Positions 8,850 through 18,805 of a stretch of DNA of 45,650 bases are shown here, piece by piece. Origin of the DNA: Actinomycetes bacterium (GTDB taxonomy: Bacteria > Actinomycetota > Acidimicrobiia > Acidimicrobiales > Ilumatobacteraceae). The position numbers and the translations under genes are program-made. The stretch's first letter is position 1, and each line of letters starts with the position of its first letter. The notes under the pieces were generated by a model. It had not been told where the DNA came from. It ran no database searches and worked only from the letters and a program-made list of their open reading frames with translations. The stretch spans positions 1-45,650 of the forward strand of contig JANXUF010000038.1 of assembly GCA_025356335.1 (NCBI GenBank), read 5' to 3'.

Positions 8850-11800
8850 TCAGTCGCGCAGCGTCGGGTCGCACACCTGCATGATCATCGGGATGCGGTT
8901 GCACAGCAGCAGCCCGCGGCCCGGCGGCATCCGCAGACCGGGCCGAAGCGAAGCGCGCACACCGGTCAGTTGGATGATCTCACCAGCATCCGCCGGCTGC
9001 AGCAGCAGCAGATTGCGCGAAGCGCGTAACGCCGTCAGCAATGGATTGGTCGTGTAGCCGCTGATCGAGCGCGTCTCGATGCTGGCGACGAGCCGCAGTT
9101 CTTCGAGCTTGGCGAGCTGCTCCCACGCACCGTTGAGGGCGGTGTCGGTGAAACCATCGAGATCGTCGATCAACAGTACGAGTTGCTTCTTCGCGCCGTC
9201 GGTCGTAGCCGCAGCGACGAGGTCGTCGATGAGCGGATTGATCCGTTCGGCCTTTCCGAACGCCGACCTCGCCAGACCAAGGCGTTGCAACGGACTGGCC
9301 GCACCGCCGACGACGTACATCTCCGACCGTTGTGCGAGGCGGACCGCACATGTTTCGAGGGCCGTCGACCGGCCAGAGCGCGGCGGGCCGGTGATCATCA
9401 AGTTCGACCACGTCAGATCGACGACGGCCGTCGCGCCATCGAGGTCGGCGCGCCCGAGCGAGATGAACGGACCTGGCGGAGCATCGTCGACTGCGCCGAT
9501 CGCCAGCCGTTCCGGCAGCGGAACCGAACGCAGCGTGACGGGTGGAGCCGAGGTCATCTGCGTGGCGGCGTCGACCAGCGCCACCGACTGCGCAGCGCCG
9601 TCTGCGGGCAGCGCAACCGCTGCGACCTGGACGATGTGATCGCCCTGCCAGATCCCCCGGCCGGGCGACAGCACGAGACCTTTTGCACGGGCCATCGAAA
9701 CGCCGTGATCGGTGTAGCCGGATTCGTCGGCGTGCCGCAGCAGCAGGCGGTTGCCGATCGCCGAATACAGCCTCGCCGGCACCGCGTTGCGCCGGTCAGC
9801 AGTGGCGACGGTGTGGATGCCGACCTGGCGACCGTCGAGGACGACCTGCATCATGCGGTCGAGCCATTGCTCGGATGCTGTCGTCAGATTGCCCCCGGAG
9901 ATCGCCGCCTGCATGCCGCCGAAGTTGTCGATCAGCACGAGGATCCGCGGCAGTACCTCGTCGTCCTGGCGGCGCTGCAGTTCGTAGAGCGTGAGGTTCT
10001 CGGCGTTCGCCGCCGCCAGCAGCGCACGGCGTCTGGTGACCTCGTCGCCGAGGAAGGCGATGAGCCTGGTGACGGCTTCGAGGTCCTCGCCACTCGCGAT
10101 TTCGATCGTCTGCGGGAGCACGGCGATCGACGCCAGTGCCCGCGAGGCGAAGTCGAAGCCGACGATCGCCAACGGATCGTGCTGCGACGACAGCGCCGCC
10201 GACAGAGCGATCGTGCGGAGCAGTGTCGTCTTTCCGGACGCGCCAGACCCGAAGACGAGCAGGCCACCGTCTTCGAGGTCGACGATCGCCGGATACTGGT
10301 CCTGGCGTTCCGGGTTGTCGACGACGCCGAAGATGACCGAGCGCCCGCCGGCCGGCGACGGGCCACCAGTGGCGGCCGCAGTTGCCATCGCATCGTCGAG
10401 CAACCCCTTGTCCAGCAGCACCGAGTCGGCGAGGACATCGCGCCACGGGGGTCGGGGGGTGTCGATGTGGAGGATGTCGTTCGCTTCGACGACCGCTTCG
10501 ATCACCGCTTGCAGATGGGTCGGCGAGCCGTGCGCTGTCGTCCGGCGGCGCTCGCCGACATCGAGCCGCACCAGGTCGCCCGTCGCCTCGAAGTCGGAGA
10601 CGAGAATCGGTGCGACCGAGTCGCTCGCCGACAACGGTGCTCCGCAGTACGCACTCTGGAACGAGACGAGTTCCCGTGGCCCGAGACGTGCGTACCCGCG
10701 ACCCTTCAGTGGCACAGGGATCGCCGCGGCTTCGGTACTACCGATCACGGCGGTCGATTCCTGGCGGTCGAGCATACGGAGCGAGATGCGCAGGTTCGTG
10801 TTCGCCAGGATGTTCTCGTTGACGGAACCGGACGGTCGTTGTGTCGCCAGGATCAGATGGATACCGAGGCTGCGGCCGCGTTGGGCGATGTCGACGATAC
10901 CGACGACGAATTCGGGGATCTCCTTCACCAGCGTGGCGAATTCGTCGACGATGATCACGAGTGACGGCGGCGCTTCGTCAGGGAACTTCTCGAGCATCTC
11001 GGCGATGTCCTTCGCCCGTCCTTCGAGCAGCAGCATCCGCCGGTTGAGTTCGGCACGCAACGACGTCAGCGCCCGAAGCGACAACTCGGCGCTGAGGTTG
11101 GTGACATAGCCGACCGTGTGCGGCAGGGTGCCGAAAACCGCCGATGAGGCGCCACCCTTGTAGTCGACGAACAGGAAATTGAGCCGTTCGGGAGAATGGC
11201 ACGTCGCCAGCGAGGCGACGATCGATTGCAGCAGCTCGCTCTTGCCGGCACCAGATGTTCCGCCGATCAACGCATGCGGGCCGTCCTCGACGAGGTCGAG
11301 CGAGAACACGCCGTTCGCCGAGACGCCGACCGGGAAGGGGAGGCCGTAGCTCATCGCAGAGCGCATCCATCGTTCCACGACCCAGGCACCCGTCGGCATG
11401 CCGGTCCCGAGTACATCGAGCAACGGAGCAGTACGCGGGATCGACGTCGTCTCCGTCCCGGCCGACGCGTCCCGCACCGGCGCGAGCGATCGGGCGATGC
11501 GGTCGGCGACGTCGGCACCGATCGTCTCGATCTCGAAGTTCAACGGTTCCTTGGTGCTGTCGGCGAACCACACCGAGCCGTTGCCGAGGGTGCCCATCGG
11601 CCGGCAATCGATGACCTCACTCGCCTGCCGCGGGACCTGGGCGACGCCGTCGGCGACCCACAGCACCGTGATTCCGACGGCAGCGCCGGCCTCGAGCAGA
11701 CGAGCGAGCAGCACCGGGTTGGGGCGCAATCCGGCGTCGATGAGAACGAGCAGCCACGGCCACCGCCGATCGGTTCGATCCGCCCCTGAAGGCGACCGCA

Positions 11801-13253
11801 TCTGGGCGACTTCGACGAGCCGGCCGATGAGTTCGTCCGCTGACGCTGTCTCGGAGACGATGTGACTACCGGCGAGCGGGGAGGTCACCGAACGCACGTG
11901 AGGGAGCCATTTGAGCCAGGGGCTCAGCGGGCGATCCGGCCCGACGACGGCGACGATCACCAGGTCTTCCGGACTGTGCAGGCTCGCCGCCTGAACGACC
12001 ATCGAGGCGGCAAGCGACCACGTCATCGTGTCCGGTCCGTGGATCCCGACGGTGCCGGCCTCGGCGAGGTTCGCCACGACGGGAACACCGTGGACGGTGT
12101 CAGTGCCGGCGAGCGTCCCGGCGATCTCGTCGCGGAACGTTGCGTCGCCGCCCCGTTCGGCCTCGGCATGGATCGAACTGGCTGCGTCACCGACGCCGAG
12201 TCGCACGACGAGGAAGTCGGGAGCGGACCGTCCGCGTGCCCACAGGTCCTCGGTCCGCAGCTCGGAACGTCGCCCGAGGCTCGCCAGGTCTGGATGGGCG
12301 CGGTGGCGTTCCCTGCGTTCGGCGTCGACGGCTGCGTGCAGTTCAGCCTTGCGAGCGGCCAGGCGTTCGTGGAAGGTGACGATGTCCTTGGCGAACTTCT
12401 TGCGACCGCTGCGCCGATCGTCGAACCAGTTGCCGACGATCGCGACGGGCGACAGCAGCGTGAGCGCGAGGAACTGTGGCTGACCGCTGAAGGCGAACAT
12501 CGCCAGTCCACCGGCCAGCGGCGTGACCGCCGAAATCGTCCTGAATCGGCGCGGCTCCGGTCGTTTCGGCACATCGGCGATCGGCGAGAACGTGCGGTCG
12601 GTGATCACCGGAGGGCGGTACGGCGTTCGATGGAACTCGATCTGACCGAGCTGATCGATTCGCACGTCGGGATCACGGACGAACGACCGGAAGGCGATAC
12701 GCGTCGCTCCCAGAGCGAGGACATCATCGTCGTCGACGCTTCGCTGCCCTTCGCTTCGCTGCCCGTTGACGACCACGCCGTTCTCCACCGACTCCTTGGC
12801 GGTCACCGTGACCGTCCAATCGGCGGCGACCGTCACATCGAGGTGGTGGCGCGAAACGGTCGGGTCGCGCAACACGACCTGGCAGGCAGGATCACGTCCG
12901 ATCGAAAACGTTCCCTGCAACAGCAGGATGCTCGTCCCGGCGTCGACTCCGGAGAGCACGTCGAGGGTCACGGCGCGGATCGGGATCGCCGGCACCCGCT
13001 GTGGGCGATTCAGCGGATCGATCACGAGGTCATCGCCCGAGACGACCCCGCAACGCCCGATCGCCTGCTCCGGGTCGAGGATCACGCCCGTACGCGCCAG
13101 CAGCACACCTGTCGCAGCAGGGTGCGGTGCGAGTTGCAACGCCGCCAGCAGCGTCCGCGTCACGTCGGCGACGGACCGCGTGTTGTCGACGTCGATCTGC
13201 ACATCACGTGGAATTCGCAGCGCCGCGTGATGGACGCGAACAAGGAGTTCCAT
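8850..13253 (-). CDS. EssC/EccC-like type VII secretion ATPase with ubiquitin-like and FHA domains
   Basis: The 1467-residue protein starts at ATG 13253. Residues ~1-80 resemble a ubiquitin-like (YukD/EccD-type) fold. Residues ~97-190 form an FHA domain with GR at 119-120 and SRHH at 134-137. A membrane hairpin lies at ~240-276. Three FtsK/SpoIIIE ATPase domains follow. The first is intact (GAGKS, Lys671; Walker B IIVDEF). The second has GASGKTT with Lys1008 and LIDNF. The third has PRSGRST, with Arg in place of the Walker A Lys, and LLIDDLDGF. Degenerate later domains are common in EccC/EssC. The gene is last in a minus-strand group behind WXG proteins, an RHS toxin and its immunity protein. 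It is probably the motor exporting them. No EccB, EccD, EccE or mycosin gene is present in the window. Confidence 0.92.
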   Translation of the reverse strand: MELLVRVHHAALRIPRDVQIDVDNTRSVADVTRTLLAALQLAPHPAATGVLLARTGVILDPEQAIGRCGVVSGDDLVIDPLNRPQRVPAIPIRAVTLDVLSGVDAGTSILLLQGTFSIGRDPACQVVLRDPTVSRHHLDVTVAADWTVTVTAKESVENGVVVNGQRSEGQRSVDDDDVLALGATRIAFRSFVRDPDVRIDQLGQIEFHRTPYRPPVITDRTFSPIADVPKRPEPRRFRTISAVTPLAGGLAMFAFSGQPQFLALTLLSPVAIVGNWFDDRRSGRKKFAKDIVTFHERLAARKAELHAAVDAERRERHRAHPDLASLGRRSELRTEDLWARGRSAPDFLVVRLGVGDAASSIHAEAERGGDATFRDEIAGTLAGTDTVHGVPVVANLAEAGTVGIHGPDTMTWSLAASMVVQAASLHSPEDLVIVAVVGPDRPLSPWLKWLPHVRSVTSPLAGSHIVSETASADELIGRLVEVAQMRSPSGADRTDRRWPWLLVLIDAGLRPNPVLLARLLEAGAAVGITVLWVADGVAQVPRQASEVIDCRPMGTLGNGSVWFADSTKEPLNFEIETIGADVADRIARSLAPVRDASAGTETTSIPRTAPLLDVLGTGMPTGAWVVERWMRSAMSYGLPFPVGVSANGVFSLDLVEDGPHALIGGTSGAGKSELLQSIVASLATCHSPERLNFLFVDYKGGASSAVFGTLPHTVGYVTNLSAELSLRALTSLRAELNRRMLLLEGRAKDIAEMLEKFPDEAPPSLVIIVDEFATLVKEIPEFVVGIVDIAQRGRSLGIHLILATQRPSGSVNENILANTNLRISLRMLDRQESTAVIGSTEAAAIPVPLKGRGYARLGPRELVSFQSAYCGAPLSASDSVAPILVSDFEATGDLVRLDVGERRRTTAHGSPTHLQAVIEAVVEANDILHIDTPRPPWRDVLADSVLLDKGLLDDAMATAAATGGPSPAGGRSVIFGVVDNPERQDQYPAIVDLEDGGLLVFGSGASGKTTLLRTIALSAALSSQHDPLAIVGFDFASRALASIAVLPQTIEIASGEDLEAVTRLIAFLGDEVTRRRALLAAANAENLTLYELQRRQDDEVLPRILVLIDNFGGMQAAISGGNLTTASEQWLDRMMQVVLDGRQVGIHTVATADRRNAVPARLYSAIGNRLLLRHADESGYTDHGVSMARAKGLVLSPGRGIWQGDHIVQVAAVALPADGAAQSVALVDAATQMTSAPPVTLRSVPLPERLAIGAVDDAPPGPFISLGRADLDGATAVVDLTWSNLMITGPPRSGRSTALETCAVRLAQRSEMYVVGGAASPLQRLGLARSAFGKAERINPLIDDLVAAATTDGAKKQLVLLIDDLDGFTDTALNGAWEQLAKLEELRLVASIETRSISGYTTNPLLTALRASRNLLLLQPADAGEIIQLTGVRASLRPGLRMPPGRGLLLCNRIPMIMQVCDPTLRD

Positions 13254-13405
13254 AGGTGCGACTCAGTATCGCAGCGGATACCGCACGCAGGCAGTCGATC
13301 TTGCGTCCAGCGGGCGATCGGCTTCCCGCTTCGGCTTGGCGACGGCAACCGGCGGCATCGGGCCCTTGGACTCGCCGGCGGCGGCAGCGGTAGCAGGCGC
13401 CACTG

Positions 13406-13930
13406 CTAGCGAACGCGGTAGTACACGTCGGCGCTGACGCTCTTGAGGCGATAGATCCCACCGGACGCGGCGGCGGCGGCCACCGGTCCCAGCCGGTACT
13501 GCCGTATGGCGGTACCGTCCTCAGCCTGCAGGCGGTCGGTCGTCATTCGTCGGAGCGAACCGAACGCGGCGTCGACGAATTCCTTCATCGCCACGTCGGC
13601 GGCATCGAAACCGACGGCGAAACGGCCCGACCGGAGTTCGTCGCCGACGGTCTGGCTGCGCCACCACTGCACGACGACACCGCTGCTCGGCCCATCGAAC
13701 GCTCCGCCGCGCTCACGGAACGGCAGTTCCGGCCGCACCGACGGACTCCACAGGTAGACGATCCCCTGCGTACAATCGCCGACGTGAGAGTGCGTCGGGG
13801 GCGTGCTGGTCGGCCACCGTGACCCGTCGACCAGACGAACGTCGGGAACCGCCGCCTCGATGTCGCCGAAGACTGCTTCCTCGTCCAACGGGTCGAGGAA
13901 CAACAGTACCTGTTTCGACTTTTCCGCCAT
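13406..13930 (-). CDS. Probable immunity protein for the RHS toxin
   Basis: This 174-residue protein has no signal peptide or membrane segment and I do not recognise its family. It begins at ATG 13930, 9 bases after the RHS toxin stop, in the position and size range typical of cognate immunity genes. The N-terminus is MAEKSKQVLLFLDPLDEEA, followed by an acidic domain, a Trp pair (VVQWWRS) and a basic C-terminal segment ending in VYYRVR. Many Asp and Glu residues would suit binding to a basic nuclease surface. Cytoplasmic neutralisation of the toxin tip is inferred from position alone. A gap of 152 bases separates it from the ATPase gene, with no other gene visible there. Confidence 0.7.
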   Translation of the reverse strand: MAEKSKQVLLFLDPLDEEAVFGDIEAAVPDVRLVDGSRWPTSTPPTHSHVGDCTQGIVYLWSPSVRPELPFRERGGAFDGPSSGVVVQWWRSQTVGDELRSGRFAVGFDAADVAMKEFVDAAFGSLRRMTTDRLQAEDGTAIRQYRLGPVAAAAASGGIYRLKSVSADVYYRVR

Positions 13931-13939
13931 CGGCTCTGA

Positions 13940-16900
13940 CTACTTCGGTTTCGGTATGGCGACGATGGTGTCGCCCGGTCGCTGTTCGAAAATCCGGTTG
14001 AAGTTTGCCAACTCACGGGATGTGAGTGACCCGTCGGCACGAACGTCCGCGGTGTTGATGCGGACAACTGCGTCGTTCGGGCCGTGGAAGGTCAAGTCCG
14101 GATATGAGGCGCCTGTGCGCCCACCGCTCATCGACGGGATGTACTCCTCCGGCAATCGTGCTCCGGTCACCGCGTCACGACCACCGGCGACGTGCACATA
14201 GTTCGGGTTTGCTGTCAGGAAGTCGTCGCGCACCTGATCCAGGTGGGCCTCGGTCACCGGGTTGCCACGTCGCCCGCGAACACCCGGAGTCGACTGCGGT
14301 TCGACCCCCGCTGTCGGCGTCTCGAGGGGCTTGACCGCCCCGGGACCGGCAACGGGTGCTTCGACGGGCGGTGGCGTCGTCATTCTGCTCCACGCCGCCG
14401 AGCCACCGGCAATCGCTCCGCCGGTCACGCCGCCGATCACGCCCTGCGTCGCCACCGTGCTCCAGTCGATGTGATGGTCTCCGGTCACCATCTGCTGGAC
14501 CACCGATCCGCCTGCGTCCGTCGCGCCGCCGACGACGGCACCGACGGCGACCGTACGCGGGATCGTCGTGGCAAGCGACGACAATGCACTGGTCGCGCCT
14601 GACGCTGCGCCGGCACTCAAGCCACCGATCACGCCGTTGATGGCGACGCCGGTCGGTGAGAAGGTGCGCGTGGCGACGCCGATACCAGCCGACGCGCCTG
14701 CCCCGACGAGGATCCCGATACCCACGGCCGCTGCTGCTCCGCCGGTCGCCACGACCAGCGCGACGCCGACGACGACGACGCCGACCATCAACAACGTGCC
14801 CCACGGATCGTCCTTGATCGCCTGCCATGCGGCGCCGAACGCGCTCCGACCCTCGGACGTCTGGACTTTGGCGAACTCTGCATCCGTCAGCGGGTGCAGC
14901 CCGCTCGGGTCGACGAAGTTCACCGGATCGTGCCAGGCGTAGGTGTACCCCGATGCTGCACCGTTCGATCCGGGTGCCGGCGCCATCGGATCGGGTGACA
15001 GGAACTGCCGCGTCGTCGGGTCGAACACTCTGGCTCCCAGTATGCGGACGTGGCCGACGCCGACGCCGTACGCCGGGCCGTCGTACAGTCCGACCGTTCC
15101 GAGCGATACGGACACGCCGGCGCCGGCATCGACGGACACCTGTGTGTCCCATCCACCTGCGGTGTAGGTCCGTGTGCCGAGGTGCACGACGCGTCGGTCG
15201 CCGATCTGGTCGGCGAGGCCGGTTCGGGGGTCGTAGCCGATTGGGGTTCCGCCGACCATCGCCAGCCGACCGAGGCCGTCGTAGCCGAGTTCGACCGTCG
15301 ACAGATCGACACCGCGGGCCAACTCGATCGACGCGAGCCTGCCGGCAACGTCCCAGCGATACGTCACCCTGGTGCCGTCGGGTCTGACCTCGAGGTCACG
15401 GCGGCCGGCCATGTCGTACCCGAACTCGGTCACACCCGCACCGTCGTCGTCGACGAGCACGAGCCTGCCGGCAGCATCGTATTGGAAGCGTCGGCGTTGC
15501 GATCCCGTCGACTCTGATGCCAGCAGACCGTCGTCGTCGTACGTGAAGCTGGTGACCGGGGCACCGACCGGGATGATCTCGCTCAGCCTCCCGGCGGCAT
15601 CGTATCGATAGGCCTCACCGCGTTCGCTGACCAGCAGTCGCCCGCCGGCATCGCGCCGGGGTACCACGTCGTCAGGGGCGCCGATCTCGCCGAACTCGCT
15701 GTCGAACACGACTCGCACACGGCCGCGGTCGTCTCTGCGGAATTCGACCCGCCGTCCCCGCTCGTCGACGGTCGCAGCGACGCTGCCGTCGGCGTTTCGC
15801 TCGACGCTTCGCGTGCCGTATGGCGACGTCGTGGCGATGAGCTGATCGGAGTCGTTCCACATGAAGCCGAGCGTCAGACCGCCGCTGGCGGCCGACGTCA
15901 GTCTCCCGGCGAGGTCGTAGCCGAAGGCTCCGAGGAGCGAGCCGTCCGTGCCGATACGCGACACCTCCCGGCCACTGCCGTCGAGCACAGCATCCCAGCC
16001 GGACCCGTCGGCTGCACGTACGCCGGTCAGGGTGCCGGCGGCGTCGCGCAGCATCGAGGTCGTCCCGCCTGCGGGGTCCTCGAAGGATTCGAGCCGACCA
16101 TCGAGATCGAATCGGTAACGACCGGCAGCGCCCCCCGGAGCCGTCTCGATCGCCCGGCGGCCACGAGCGTCGTACCCATAGGTCGTTTGCGCGCCGGTGC
16201 CGTCGGTCGACGAATCGAGCAGCCCGCGCTCGCCCCATCGGAACGAGCGGGCGACGCCGGTGGCGTCCAATACGGAAGTCACCCGTCCGCCTCCGTCGTG
16301 GCTGATCGCTGTGGAGGCATCCGCCGTCGAGATCCTCGTGACCGCTCCGTTCGTGTCCCGGTCGTAGGCGACGAACGTTTCGTCGGCTTCGAGGCGCAGG
16401 ATCCGTCCGTGTGCATCGACGCTGACCTCGATGCGGAGACCGTCGATGCCGGTCACCGCACTGCATCGTCCGGCGTTGTCGTACTCGTAGCGTTCGCTCA
16501 GTCCGCTGACGCTGATGCGCTCGACGAGGCGGCCGGCTGGGCTGTAGCGCTTCTCGACCCGGCGACCCGCCGGATCGATCACGAACGTTTCGCGCCCGTT
16601 GACATCGACCCCGGAGTGCCACACCCGTCCATCTGGCCCGGTGACCGTGGCGATCTCGTGGTTCGGATGGAACGTCCAGGCGGTAACGGCACCATCTGGG
16701 GCGACCGAGCGGACGGTACGACCGAACGCGTCGACCTGGCGACTCCACGACCTACCCGCCGCATCGGTCAGCGCGACGCAGTTTCCGTTGAGGTCGTAAC
16801 GCTTTGTGGTGACCGCCCCGGACGGCAGCGTCATGCTCGTCAGCCGTCCGAGTGGATCGAAGTCGCTCGTGAAGCGCGCGTCGTCCGGCGCCGTGACCTG

Positions 16901-18805
16901 CGTCAGGTTGCCGCAGACGTCGTAGCCGAAGGCCACCGTCGAGCCGAGCCCGTCGGTGATCGATTCGACCGTGCCGTGCGAGCCGAACGTCGCTGTCCAG
17001 GCGACATCGCCAGGTTCGACACCGGCATCGATACGTCCCGCGCGGGTGTAGTGGTACGCGGTGACCGCCTCCGGTTTGACGGTACGCAAGACCCGACTCG
17101 CCGGATCGCGCTCGACCACGGTCGCAACGCCGCCGGCATCGACCATCCGCACCACGAAACCGGCAGCGTCGAACTCGAACTGCACCGGCTCGCCAACGGC
17201 GCTGACCATCTGTTGGAGTTGCCCGTCGGCGTCCCACACGAAGCGCACCGTGACTCCGTCCGGGTCCGTGACCGACACCGGCTGGCCGAACTCGTCGACG
17301 ACACACGTCGCCCGTGCCCCGTCTGCACCCACGACCGTCACCGGGGTCCGCAGGTCACCGACGTATTCGTACGACGTCTCGTTTCCAGCACGGTCGATCT
17401 CGGCGAGCAGCCGCTTGGCGTCGTCCCAGATCCAGCTCGCCGACAGGCCATCAGGATCGGTTCGCCGCAGCAGATCGCCCGTGGTCTGGTCGTATTCGTA
17501 GCGCCACACGTTGCCCATCCGGTCGGTGACCCTGGTCACCCTGGCAGAACCGTCATAGATCATTCGCATCGTCGAACCGTCACCGTCGACCATCGCCGTG
17601 AGATTGCCGTCACGATCGTGGACCATCGCGTTGCGGACGCCGTGCTGATCGGTGACGACCGTCGTCGGGCCCTCGTAGGCATAGTCGGTCACCCGACCGA
17701 ACGCCGACGTCTGCCGCACGACCCGACCAGCGGGATCGAAGACGTTCGTGAACAGCGTCACGTCGTCGGCGTCGGTCGCCGAGATCAACAACGGGCCGTC
17801 GACCGCATAGGTCACGGTGCCACCCGGCCCGGCGACGGCTGTCAACACGCCGTCGCCGTTGTACCAGTAGGCGACCCGGCGCCCATCGCCGGCGAGCACT
17901 TCGGCGATGCGGTCGTCGACCCACCGGTACTCGACAGACCTGCCGGAAACCGACTCGCCGACACGCGCCACCCGGCCTGCATCGTCACGGGTGAGTACGA
18001 CGTTTCCGCCACCCGTCGATCCGCCGGTCAGCACACCGTTGGCGTCGAAGCACCATGATGTGGTCGGGCTCTCGACCAGCGTCCACCCGGCCGAGGCACC
18101 CGAGTCGGCGCCGGCCTCGGGGCCGGACCCTGCCTCGACGATATGCATCGAGCGGCGGCCCGTTGCGACCCACCTGCCGGTGCCGTTCGGGCGGAAGGAA
18201 ACGACGGCACCGTCGACGAGGTGGGCGCGAATCTCGCCGAAGACGGGGAACGACAACCTGGCGTCGACGATCGATGTCCAGCCGGGTCCGAATCCACCGA
18301 TGGCGTCGGTCGCCAGTGAGTTGTACATCCGCAGTACGTTCAGCGAACCGGCGCGCCCCGGGAACGTGAGATCGGTCTCGCCGTGCACGAGGTTGCCGTT
18401 GGCAGCGCATACCGGGTCGTCGACGAACCCGGACGTCTCGGGAACGCCGTACAACTGCGACGGCTGCACCGTGATCGGGACCGGCGGCGTTGCCAGTCCT
18501 GAGGAGGTCAATGCCGTGGTGACGACACTGTTGTCGACGGTGACCGACGGGCTGCCACTGACGTCGGCGGTGACAAGCGTGTCGTGGATCGCCTTGACGA
18601 AGCGTTCGTTCTCCTGCATCGACGACCACAGCGACCAGAGCGAACCGATCATCGAACTGGCGACGCCGTACCCGCCACAGCCGGCGAGCACCTGCCCTTC
18701 GAGGCTGTGGACGCTCGACGTCGTCCCGACGACACTTTCCCGGCCGGCGGTCGTGCCAGTAGCGAACTTCGCCAGGTTTTCCGGGCTCGCCGAGGTCACG
18801 CCCAT
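13940..18805 (-). CDS. RHS/YD-repeat polymorphic toxin
   Basis: The 1621-residue protein starts at ATG 18805, overlapping the upstream WXG gene stop by one base. Residues ~1-90 are helical (SLWSLWSS) and may serve as the export region. A DUF6531-type module follows (near CAANGNLVHGETDL). From ~230 to ~1230 there are dozens of YD repeats (forms of GRVTDYAYE and AGRLTSM), which build a cocoon-like shell. The RHS core ends in FVDPSGL at residues ~1297-1303. After it come a Gly/Ala-rich hydrophobic stretch (~1337-1470), a Pro-rich linker, and a ~110-residue tip from GRRGNPV containing YPDLTF and VRINTADVRADG. That tip is the presumed toxin, perhaps a nuclease, but I cannot name its family. Export by the neighbouring type VII ATPase is inferred. 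Confidence 0.93.
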   Translation of the reverse strand: MGVTSASPENLAKFATGTTAGRESVVGTTSSVHSLEGQVLAGCGGYGVASSMIGSLWSLWSSMQENERFVKAIHDTLVTADVSGSPSVTVDNSVVTTALTSSGLATPPVPITVQPSQLYGVPETSGFVDDPVCAANGNLVHGETDLTFPGRAGSLNVLRMYNSLATDAIGGFGPGWTSIVDARLSFPVFGEIRAHLVDGAVVSFRPNGTGRWVATGRRSMHIVEAGSGPEAGADSGASAGWTLVESPTTSWCFDANGVLTGGSTGGGNVVLTRDDAGRVARVGESVSGRSVEYRWVDDRIAEVLAGDGRRVAYWYNGDGVLTAVAGPGGTVTYAVDGPLLISATDADDVTLFTNVFDPAGRVVRQTSAFGRVTDYAYEGPTTVVTDQHGVRNAMVHDRDGNLTAMVDGDGSTMRMIYDGSARVTRVTDRMGNVWRYEYDQTTGDLLRRTDPDGLSASWIWDDAKRLLAEIDRAGNETSYEYVGDLRTPVTVVGADGARATCVVDEFGQPVSVTDPDGVTVRFVWDADGQLQQMVSAVGEPVQFEFDAAGFVVRMVDAGGVATVVERDPASRVLRTVKPEAVTAYHYTRAGRIDAGVEPGDVAWTATFGSHGTVESITDGLGSTVAFGYDVCGNLTQVTAPDDARFTSDFDPLGRLTSMTLPSGAVTTKRYDLNGNCVALTDAAGRSWSRQVDAFGRTVRSVAPDGAVTAWTFHPNHEIATVTGPDGRVWHSGVDVNGRETFVIDPAGRRVEKRYSPAGRLVERISVSGLSERYEYDNAGRCSAVTGIDGLRIEVSVDAHGRILRLEADETFVAYDRDTNGAVTRISTADASTAISHDGGGRVTSVLDATGVARSFRWGERGLLDSSTDGTGAQTTYGYDARGRRAIETAPGGAAGRYRFDLDGRLESFEDPAGGTTSMLRDAAGTLTGVRAADGSGWDAVLDGSGREVSRIGTDGSLLGAFGYDLAGRLTSAASGGLTLGFMWNDSDQLIATTSPYGTRSVERNADGSVAATVDERGRRVEFRRDDRGRVRVVFDSEFGEIGAPDDVVPRRDAGGRLLVSERGEAYRYDAAGRLSEIIPVGAPVTSFTYDDDGLLASESTGSQRRRFQYDAAGRLVLVDDDGAGVTEFGYDMAGRRDLEVRPDGTRVTYRWDVAGRLASIELARGVDLSTVELGYDGLGRLAMVGGTPIGYDPRTGLADQIGDRRVVHLGTRTYTAGGWDTQVSVDAGAGVSVSLGTVGLYDGPAYGVGVGHVRILGARVFDPTTRQFLSPDPMAPAPGSNGAASGYTYAWHDPVNFVDPSGLHPLTDAEFAKVQTSEGRSAFGAAWQAIKDDPWGTLLMVGVVVVGVALVVATGGAAAAVGIGILVGAGASAGIGVATRTFSPTGVAINGVIGGLSAGAASGATSALSSLATTIPRTVAVGAVVGGATDAGGSVVQQMVTGDHHIDWSTVATQGVIGGVTGGAIAGGSAAWSRMTTPPPVEAPVAGPGAVKPLETPTAGVEPQSTPGVRGRRGNPVTEAHLDQVRDDFLTANPNYVHVAGGRDAVTGARLPEEYIPSMSGGRTGASYPDLTFHGPNDAVVRINTADVRADGSLTSRELANFNRIFEQRPGDTIVAIPKPK

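Noticed and set aside
9183..10964. 593-codon open frame on the plus strand
   Set aside because: It is antisense to the EssC-like ATPase, Arg/Asp-rich and without recognisable motifs.
16187..18058. 623-codon open frame on the plus strand opposite the RHS gene
   Set aside because: Antisense shadow of the YD repeats, with biased composition and no domain.
14940..18300. YD repeats as a DNA repeat or CRISPR-like array
   Set aside because: Repeats are in the protein only; the DNA units are divergent and without regular spacers.
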